From contig JAOACN010000348.1 of assembly GCA_026417815.1 (NCBI GenBank), forward strand, positions 1 to 5,267: DNA of 5,267 nucleotides. Reading direction: 5' to 3'. The DNA is from Chloroflexaceae bacterium. GTDB taxonomy: Bacteria; Chloroflexota; Chloroflexia; Chloroflexales; Chloroflexaceae. The position numbers and the translations under genes were made by a program. The notes below the pieces were generated by a model. The model was given only the letters and a program-made list of their open reading frames with translations. It was not told the DNA's origin and did not search any database. Shown here one piece after another: positions 3,731-5,267 of this stretch; within the stretch, counting starts at the first letter, position 1; the number at the start of each line of letters is the position of its first letter.

Positions 3731-5267
3731 CTACTCGTGGGTCGGCCCCCAGTTGGCGGGGGTGCGCCACAGGCTGGAGAGGATCAGTTCGCGAATGTAG
3801 AGCAGTTCCTTGGGCAGCCGGTCGTAGAGCTTGATGAACAGTTCCTCGTGGAGCAGGATCTCGTGGCGCCAGGCTTCAACGTCAATGTGCATGAGCTTGT
3901 CGAACTGCTCCTTGCTGAAGTCCAGGCCGCGCCAGTCGAGGTGATCGTAGCAGGGGATCCAGCCAATCGGGCTCTCGACGCTGAAGGCCTCGCCGTGGGC
4001 GCGTTGCACCACCCACTTGAGCACGCGCATGTTCTCGCCGAAGCCGGGCCAGATGAACTTGCCGTTCTCGTCCTTGCGGAACCAGTTGACGCTGAAGATG
4101 CGCGGGGGGTTGAAGATCTCGCGCCCGAACTGCAACCAGTGGTTGAAGTAATCGGCCACGTGGTACCCGGCGAAGGGCAGCATGGCGAAGGGGTCGCGCC
4201 GGACCACGCCCTGCTGGCCGAAGGCGGCCGCCGTCGTCTCCGAGCCCATCGTAGCGGCAAGGTAGACCCCGTAGTTCCAGTTGAAGGCCTGGTAGACCAG
4301 GGGCACGGTGGTGCTGCGGCGCCCGCCGAAGATGAAGGCTTCGATGTGCACGCCCTGGGGGTCGTCCCAGGCCGGGTCGAGCACCGGGTTGTTGATCGCC
4401 GGAGCAGTGAAGCGCGCATTGGGATGCGCGGCGGGAGTGGTGCTCTCCGGCGTCCAGTCGTTGCCGCGCCAGTCAATCAGGTGGGCCGGCTTCTCCTTGG
4501 TCATACCTTCCCACCAGACGTCGCCGTCGTCGGTGAGGCCCACGTTGGTGAAGATGGTATTCTGTTTGATGCTCTCCATCGCGCTGGCGTTGGTATCGTA
4601 GGAGGTGCCGGGAGCCACGCCGAAGTAGCCCGACTCGGGGTTGATCGCGTAGAGCTTGCCGTCGGGGCCTGGCTTGATCCAGGCGATGTCGTCGCCCACG
4701 GTGGTTACTTCCCAGCCCTCCTCCTGGAACGGCTTCGGAGGCACGAGCATGGCGAAGTTGGTCTTGCCGCAGGCCGAGGGGAAAGCGGCTGCCACGTAGG
4801 TCTTGCGCCCGGTCGGGTCCTTGACGCCCAGGATCAGCATGTGCTCGGCGAGCCAGCCCTCCTGGCGCGCCATCACCGAGGCGATGCGCAGGGCGAAGCA
4901 CTTCTTGCCCAGCAAGGCGTTCCCGCCGTAGCCCGAACCGTATGACCAGATCGAGCGCTCCTCGGGGAAGTGGACGATGTATTTCTTGCTGACGTCGGGA
5001 TTGCAGGGCCAGGGCACATCCTTCTGACCCGGCTCCAGCGGCGCGCCGACAGTGTGGGCGCAGGGAACGAAGTCGCCGTTCTCGCCGAGGATATCGTAGA
5101 CCGCCTTGCCCATACGGGTCATGATCCGCATGTTCACCACCACGTAGGGCGAATCGGTAAGCTGGATGCCAATCTGGGAGATCGGTGAGCCCAGCGGCCC
5201 CATGCTGAAGGGGATCACGTACATCGTCCGGCCACGCATTGCCCCGTTGAAGAGCCCGTTGAGGATC
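3731..5267 (-). CDS. pckG: GTP-dependent phosphoenolpyruvate carboxykinase (5' end outside window)
   Basis: This enzyme converts oxaloacetate and GTP to phosphoenolpyruvate, CO2 and GDP, the committed entry to gluconeogenesis. It is cytosolic. The window holds 511 codons. Counting from the Met of MRGRTMYV (codon 5237-5239), visible blocks are MRGRTMYVIPFSMGPLGSPI (1-20), SYGSGYGGNALLGKKC (99-114), the P-loop FPSACGKTN with the family's active-site cysteine (153-161), the metal-binding VGDDIAWI (181-188), GGRRSTTVPLVYQAFNW (305-321), MGSETTAAA (331-339) and FSVNWFRKDENGKFIWPGFG (382-401). These are features of the GTP class, not the ATP class. The Met at 5239 is not the start, because in-frame codons (ILNGLFNGA) continue upstream to the window edge and MRGRTMYV is an internal motif. 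Family members are about 600-620 residues, so roughly 100-115 N-terminal residues lie outside. The stop is TAG at 3731-3733. No lost catalytic motif or frameshift is seen. Confidence 0.97.
   Translation of the reverse strand, partial: ILNGLFNGAMRGRTMYVIPFSMGPLGSPISQIGIQLTDSPYVVVNMRIMTRMGKAVYDILGENGDFVPCAHTVGAPLEPGQKDVPWPCNPDVSKKYIVHFPEERSIWSYGSGYGGNALLGKKCFALRIASVMARQEGWLAEHMLILGVKDPTGRKTYVAAAFPSACGKTNFAMLVPPKPFQEEGWEVTTVGDDIAWIKPGPDGKLYAINPESGYFGVAPGTSYDTNASAMESIKQNTIFTNVGLTDDGDVWWEGMTKEKPAHLIDWRGNDWTPESTTPAAHPNARFTAPAINNPVLDPAWDDPQGVHIEAFIFGGRRSTTVPLVYQAFNWNYGVYLAATMGSETTAAAFGQQGVVRRDPFAMLPFAGYHVADYFNHWLQFGREIFNPPRIFSVNWFRKDENGKFIWPGFGENMRVLKWVVQRAHGEAFSVESPIGWIPCYDHLDWRGLDFSKEQFDKLMHIDVEAWRHEILLHEELFIKLYDRLPKELLYIRELILSSLWRTPANWGPTHE

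Noticed and set aside
3737..4945. 402-codon open frame on the plus strand opposite pckG
   Set aside because: It lies wholly antisense to a gene with clear family motifs. Long antisense frames are expected in GC-rich DNA, and the peptide is Val/Glu/Ala-rich with no recognisable domain.

Overview
The window is the end of a GC-rich bacterial contig carrying parts of two systems: a TRAP-type (tripartite ATP-independent periplasmic) transporter for organic acids, and GTP-dependent phosphoenolpyruvate carboxykinase. Genes start with GGAGG ribosome-binding sites, one promoter is of the sigma-70 type, and the gaps are crowded with GC-rich palindromic repeats. This, with a GTP-type carboxykinase and a TakP-like transporter, would suit a free-living high-GC bacterium such as a member of the Chloroflexota. 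That placement is a weak inference; no marker gene in the window fixes it.

Layout. Positions 4-36 are not genomic: they match the Illumina Nextera read-1 transposase adapter. From 37 to 837 (+) lies the C-terminal three quarters of a TRAP solute-binding protein (DctP/TakP type). A non-coding gap (838-1031) follows, with two hairpins, one of them a good intrinsic terminator, and a short repeated motif. On the opposite strand, converging on dctP, are dctM (1032-2366) and its upstream partner dctQ (2715-3287). They are separated by a 348-bp gap filled with a 58-bp tandem repeat and related palindromes. Upstream of dctQ there is a leader of about 165 nt, a convincing promoter (TTGACA, 17 bp, TAATAT), a MITE-like nested inverted repeat and further palindromes. 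From 3731 to the window end (-) is pckG, lacking its N-terminus because the window stops.

How it fits together. DctQ and DctM form the membrane part of the TRAP transporter and DctP captures the substrate in the periplasm or at the outer membrane face. Residues in DctP resemble the 2-oxoacid (TakP-like) group, so pyruvate, lactate or a related acid is a reasonable but unproven substrate. PckG makes phosphoenolpyruvate from oxaloacetate, the entry step of gluconeogenesis, so growth on organic acids could link the two loci. pckG and dctQM share a strand, but the separate promoter before dctQ argues that they are not one operon.

I found no evidence of an undescribed multi-gene system. The most unusual elements are the non-coding repeats, especially those between dctQ and dctM, and the convergent arrangement of dctP relative to dctQM.
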